64,000 nucleotides of DNA from Dasypus novemcinctus (taxonomy: Eukaryota; Chordata; Mammalia; Cingulata; Dasypodidae). Location: positions 31,602,770 to 31,666,769 of the forward strand of contig NC_080682.1 of the NCBI RefSeq assembly GCF_030445035.2. The letters run 5' to 3'. How positions within the stretch are numbered: the stretch's first letter is position 1; every line of letters begins with the position of its first letter. Made by a program: the position numbers and the translations under genes. The notes under the pieces were generated by a model. The model was not told where the DNA came from. It saw only the letters and a program-made list of their open reading frames with translations, and searched no databases. Below are positions 59,635-64,000 of this stretch, one piece after another.

Positions 59635-61068
59635 CCACACAATAACCAAAGACTATTGACTTTTCCATCCTGGGAAGTCCTGCTACATTCTCTAATAGAG
59701 GATCCCCTCAGTATATGGCCTGTGCCTAAAGAAAAAGGACAATCTAGTCCTTAATATTGATGGTTGTACTTATGAACCTTTTCTTGTGAAATTGAAACTT
59801 AGCCTAGTATTTTATATTGTCTAAGAGTTACCTCCTGAAAGCCTCCTTGTTGCTAAAATGTGGTCTCTCTCTAAGTCAAACTCAGCATATAAATGCAGTA
59901 CTTTCCCCCAATGTGGAGTATGGCTCATAGGGATGAGGATCCCTGGCACATAGAGATAATTACCAAGCACCAGTTAGCGATGCATTTGGAAAAAGACCTT
60001 GACCAAAAGGGGGAAATAATAAATAAAAATGAATTTTTATGGCTAAGATTTGTTAACGTGAGTTGGGAGGTCATTCCAGAGGTTACACTTATGCATGTCT
60101 CAGCACTATCTCTTTGACTGCCCCAGTAAACAGTGCTTCAAATAGTGAGACTCCTGAAGATTCTAGAGACATCTAGATGGTATAGGCAGGGCAGACAATC
60201 TCAGGAATTCAGTATCCTGCCACTGGGCCTTATTTTGGAATATTTCCTCCTCAATGTAACGGAGTTAGGCTCATTTACAGTTTTATTGCATATGACTTTT
60301 CTTAGATTATTTGAACCTAAAATTAGCAAAATACTCATTAAATATATGTCCCAGAGATGTAAATCTTTAGTCTGTTTAGATGTAAATCTTTAGTTGATCC
60401 CTGTATTTCAGCAAGAGTTGCAGCACCTATTCTCCAGTTCATTGGACTTGACTGCGACAATTAACAAAAAGACTATGATGGACAATGCCAATCAGAAATA
60501 ACAGAGAGTATCTACAACTGCAAGTAACACAGTGTCATCCATCTGCCCCACAAAATCTAAGCACCCTCTTAATCAGAAACAGAATGGGCACCACCGCCTC
60601 AAAATCCTCAAGATTGAGGAATGAAGAAACATAAGGGGAGAAATCCAACAATGAAATTAAGTAGACTGATGATTAGTCTAGCAAGTGAACAACTTGTATC
60701 TGATTAAAAGGCCGTGGCCACCATAGGTTCTGAGGGGAGGGAGAGGAAAGAATAGGTGTAACATGGGGTACTTTGGGAAATTGGAATTGTCCAATTCGAA
60801 TTGCAATGACAGATACAGGCCATTGTACATTTTGTCAAAGTCTATAAATTTGTGCAGGGCAAAGGGCAAACTATAATGTACATTATAATCCATGGTTAGT
60901 AGCAATGCTTCAATATGTTCATCATTTGTAAAAATTGTACCACCCTAATGAAAAAAGTTGTTAATGGAGTAAATTGTGAGAGGGGGCAGGCATGGGGTAT
61001 CTGGAAATCCCCTATATTTTTTATGTAACATTTATGTAATCTAAAGCTTCTTTAAAAAGAAAAAAATA
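59635..61068 (+). mobile_element. L1 3' UTR insertion private to unit 2
   Basis: About 1.43 kb of diverged long-L1 3' UTR: TTACCTCCTGAAAGCCTCC and ATGTGGTCTCTCTCTAAG (copy-1 about 4820-4870), TTCCCCCAATGTGG, CCTGGCACATAGAGATAATT, and a 3' end with GTAACATTTATGTAATC and an A-rich tail. No ORF2 remains. Unit 1 lacks it between TTTTCAAGAAC (about 49905) and CAATCTTTAGTTTTAGCC (about 49925). Confidence 0.8.
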
Positions 61069-61089
61069 GCTCAACAAAAGAATACCTTC

Positions 61090-63030
61090 TATGGTCAATC
61101 TTTAATTTAGCCTTTCAATTCAAGTGACATGAGGAAGAAGCAATACCATTTGCATTTACATAATGACTAGTGATATCCAGTATCTTTTCATGTATTATTT
61201 GCAATGTATATTACTTCCTTGATGAAATATCTGTTAAAAGAATTTGTTAATCTTTATTGGATTGTGTGATTTTTTTCTTCTTAATTTATGAGATATTTAT
61301 AATCTCAATTGTAGTTCTTTAATAATAAGTTTATCAAATATGTTTCCTTGTGTATAATTTTTTAATCAATATATTTATATCTTCATTCTTACAGCAACAC
61401 ATCACTTTGTTGAAATCTTTATGGAGCCTTATCTTTTATGGATACATTTTTATGATATTTATATCATTATAAAAATGTTTATCTCTAACATTTCAAAAAA
61501 TATAAAGACTTTCTTCTATGTTTAATTCCCTATATTTTTTATATTTGTATTTTGTCTGGACACCTATGATCCATTTTGAATTAATTTGTGTATCATATGT
61601 GAGGTACAGATTGAGAATCATTTTCCAAATGTACAGATATCCAGTTGTTTCACCAACATTTGTTAAAAACATTATTCTTTTGCCACAGAATTATCTACAG
61701 TCCTTTGTTTAGATTTAGTTAGCCATATATATTTGACTCTATTTTGGACTTCCTTTGCTGTTCAATTGTCCGACTTGTCTGTGTTTTTAGGAAGTACCAT
61801 ATACATTTGATTACTGCAGCTTTATAAGATGGCTTGAAATCAAGAAGTGTAATTTCCTCAAATTTATTCTTCTGTAAATTTGTAAAAATTAATCTAGATG
61901 TATGCACTTCTATATAAACATTAGAACTAGGTTTTAAAAGTATAAAATAAAAGCTTGTTTGGATTCTTTGAATCTAGGGCTTAATTTTGTGGTTGTAAAT
62001 AGGTATTTTTAAAAATTTGAATTGCCTCATTTATGATACAGAATGTTGCTCCATTTATTATGGTATTCTTTGATTTTCCTTTTCAAAGCAATGCAGTACT
62101 CAGTATAGATGCCTTGTTCATGTTTTATCATATTTCATTAGTTATTATTAGATATATTAATATTAAATTATTAACTATTTTATACTTTTATAATATATTT
62201 TAATTCAATTTTAATAATTTGTTAAATTATAGTCTTTATGAACAGTTTTTGTATATTGGTCTCAAATCCCCAAAACCTGCTATATCACTGATTTTTTTTT
62301 TTTAAAGCAACATCCAGATTGGATAAGAGGAGTAAAACTGCATGTAATTGCTGGTGATATGATTGTCTAAAAAGTAAATCTGAACTTATGTACAGAAAAG
62401 CCTCTATATTTTATGGATATTAGAGAAAGTTTGGCCTAATAGAATGAGTTATGTTATATTTTCTTCTGTTCCTTTTCCTGAAATTTTTTGTGTAGAACTG
62501 GTATAATTTCTGTATTAATGTTTGATGGAATTCACAAATGTAGCTACATAGGCTTGAGTATTCCTTTTGAGAAGATTTCTTTTAAAGATATAGGACTAAT
62601 GAAATTATTTGTTATTTATTTTTAATGTGCTTTGTAATTTATATCATTCAAGCAAATTTCCAATTTTAAGTTGTTGAATTTACTGTCCTTAATGTATTAA
62701 TAATATGCCTTTACTTCCCTTTTAAAATCTGTACAATGTGTAATGATAGCATCTCTGTCATTAAGAAATAAAATGTTTGTTAATCAATGATCTAATTGTC
62801 CTATTTATCAATATATATGAAAATAAAAGCTAATTAAATGCAAACCAAATAGAAATAAGGATATTATAAAATTATGTAGAATTCAATGACATAAATAACA
62901 GAAATAAATACAGAATGGCAACAAAGCCAAAATTTGGTTATATGAAAGGGTTATTAAAAGTCAGAAGACTTTAGCAAGGTTAATCAAAGAAAAGAGAAAA
63001 AAACACAAATTACCAAAATGAGGGATCTCT
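61090..63030 (-). mobile_element. Old L1 in unit 2, antisense, with 5' inversion
   Basis: Counterpart of the unit 1 element at 49895-51740: CATCTTTTCATGTATTATTT, GATTTGATTACTGCAGC-like sequence, GTGTAATTTCCTCAAATT, TTTGATGGAATTCACAAATG (antisense PGPDGF region), then sense sequence from about 62860 with AACAAAGCCAAAATTTGGTT. The antisense frame still reads EEITLLDFKPSYKAAVIK, the L1 ORF2 ITLPDF block. Confidence 0.78.
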
Positions 63031-63040
63031 TATACTTTGC

Positions 63041-64000
63041 CTTTAGTAGTGTGAAATTGCAAAACATCTTGAAATACTCTGTCATAAAGTATGATCAGAA
63101 TTTTACTTCCAGGTATTTATTTACAATACTATCAATTTGCACGATTATAAGCACAGTATCATCATAAGTAGTTTGAGATTCATATCTGGTCTTAGCAGGT
63201 ATGAGCAAATGGTCACACTTCAGCATGCTTGCTCTTCCTTACAATCAATTTCAGAGTACATGAGCAGATTATTCTCAAAGAGAGAAAAATAAATTACTCT
63301 TGGACTTTAAATGAAATTATAAACCCACTTCAGATTCAGACACCAAATGCTCTTCTGAACAGTTAATTTCTTTGATAACAAGGTTCTGACCCTTCATCAA
63401 GAAGTGCTAGGGAAGTGGACTTGGCCCAGTGGTTAGGGCGTCCGCCTACCTCATGGGGGTCCAAAGTTCAAGCGCCGGGCCTCCTTGACCCATGTGGAGC
63501 TGGCCCATGCACAGTGCTGATGCGCGCAAGGAGTGCCCTGCCACGCAGGGGTGTCACCTGCGTAGGGGAGCCATGCACAAGGAATGTGCCCCGTAAGGAG
63601 AGCCGCCCAGCGGGAAGAAAGTGCAGCCTGCCCAAGAATGGCGCTGCACACACGGAGAGCTGACACAACAAGATGATGCAACAACAAAAAAAAGAGATAC
63701 AGATTCCCGTGCGGCTGACAACAACAGAAGCAGACAAACAAGACGCAGCAAATAGACACAGAGAACAGACAACTGTGGGGGCGGGGGGGGGGGGAAGGGG
63801 AGAGAAATAAATAAATCTTTTAAAAAAATGAAAGTTAGAATGAATGAGCAGCAAATACATCATTTTTATATCAGTTGATTTTGTTGTGAGATTAATAGTT
63901 ATTTTCAACATGCTATCTGCCAATAAAATTTTGTGGTTCCCTAAGAGATAAAAATAAAAGTTTTCATGGATCTGTAACATAGTATTCCATCTGATGGAAT
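63041..64000. repeat. Tandem segmental duplication, start of unit 3
   Basis: Repeats the unit start: TTTAGTAGTGTGAAATTGCA, CATCTTGAAATACTCT, TTACAATACTATCAATTTGC, CAGCATGCTTGCTCTTCC and TTCTGAACAGTTAATTTC. It carries a DAS SINE (63411-63826) that units 1 and 2 lack at the corresponding site. The window ends before any OR coding sequence. Confidence 0.85.
63411..63826 (+). mobile_element. DAS-type SINE, plus strand, well preserved
   Basis: A-box TGGCCCAGTGG (63422-63432) and B-box-like AGTTCAAGCGC (about 63465-63475), then the DAS body, a G-rich stretch (63776-63805) and an AAATAAATAAATC tail. Flanks share a diverged TSD: GAAGTGCTAG on the left and GAAAGTTAG on the right, with GAAATGTTAG at the empty site in unit 2 (52381). 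The least decayed of the SINE copies here, with the Pol III promoter boxes intact. Confidence 0.88.

Larger units (their letters stand above)
51957..63040. repeat. Tandem segmental duplication, unit 2 (contains the OR pseudogene)
   Basis: Parallel to unit 1 along its whole length. It is longer mainly because of an L1 3' UTR insertion (59635-61068) absent from unit 1. Landmarks: GCAGGGAAAATGAGTTTCAT (52169), the OR pseudogene (54369-55288), the TTTTTCAGAATCTG block (56040), the ATCCTTCAGATATTG block (59131) and the inverted L1 (61090-63030). Apart from these, 51957-54368 and 55330-59634 are AT-rich and I see no gene. Confidence 0.88.

Noticed and set aside
63411..63490. Functional tRNA gene
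   Set aside because: A- and B-box sequences are present, but the flanking body, A-rich tail, TSD and lack of a pairing acceptor stem show it is the head of a SINE.
1..64000. CRISPR arrays, operons, phage or defence-type systems
   Set aside because: No short evenly spaced repeats with unique spacers, no clustered bacterial-type genes, and base composition and repeats are mammalian. The only exact tandem array (23 bp, U5 of the LTR) has no spacers.

Overview
The window is mammalian nuclear DNA from a xenarthran, most likely an armadillo (Dasypus). The evidence is tRNA-derived SINEs with the DAS-SINE layout (about 10.20, 23.75 and 63.41 kb, with a diverged relative at 17.10 kb), LINE-1 (L1) elements with an unusually long G-rich 3' UTR, MaLR/ERVL-type LTR elements, and olfactory receptor (OR) genes that lack introns in their coding sequence. 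There are no operons, CRISPR arrays or bacterial-type genes. Species assignment is inference from repeat content. The only gene that looks intact is one OR gene on the minus strand (44678-45613), closest to the OR4P group. Everything else that codes or once coded is a transposon or a pseudogene. Layout: (1) 1-6057 is the 3' part of a recent L1 (ORF2 from the endonuclease C-terminus onward, then about 2.6 kb of 3' UTR). It is followed by an older fragment of the same kind of 3' UTR and by LTR remnants. (2) About 9.9-21.0 kb is the wreck of a KRAB/C2H2 zinc-finger gene copy that seems to lack introns. It is split by a SINE, a 934-bp solo LTR with a 6-bp target-site duplication (TSD), and two MaLR/ERVL-like proviruses (12255-15594 and 16364-20589), which carry nested LTRs and a SINE. 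TSDs allow most of the order of events to be read. (3) 23.7-36.7 kb holds a SINE, an OR5/OR8-like pseudogene, an MLT1-like LTR, a Tigger DNA-transposon pseudogene interrupted by an L1 3' UTR fragment, an ERVL pol remnant, a degenerate gag-pro provirus fragment on the plus strand, and an env-TM fragment plus 3' LTR on the minus strand. (4) 36.7-41.69 kb is a second recent L1, truncated at its 5' end, with a tandem 15-bp repeat at the 5' junction. It carries the same +1 frameshift in ORF2 as the first L1. (5) From about 42.1 kb to the end is a tandem segmental duplication of roughly 10-11 kb units: unit 1 (42106-51740), unit 2 (51957-63040) and the start of unit 3 (63041-64000). Unit 1 carries the open OR gene, unit 2 carries its dead paralog (54369-55288), and insertions private to one unit date events after the duplication. 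How the parts relate: this is an OR cluster growing by local duplication in gene-poor, AT-rich DNA that has absorbed retroelements of several ages. An OR5/OR8-like relic near OR4P-like genes matches the gene content of the mammalian cluster corresponding to human 11q11 (established knowledge; the synteny was not tested here). I found no previously undescribed multi-gene system. The most interesting points are the shared L1 frameshift, the recurrent long L1 3' UTR, the stratified zinc-finger pseudogene, the LTR with two internal tandem arrays, and the alive/dead OR duplication.
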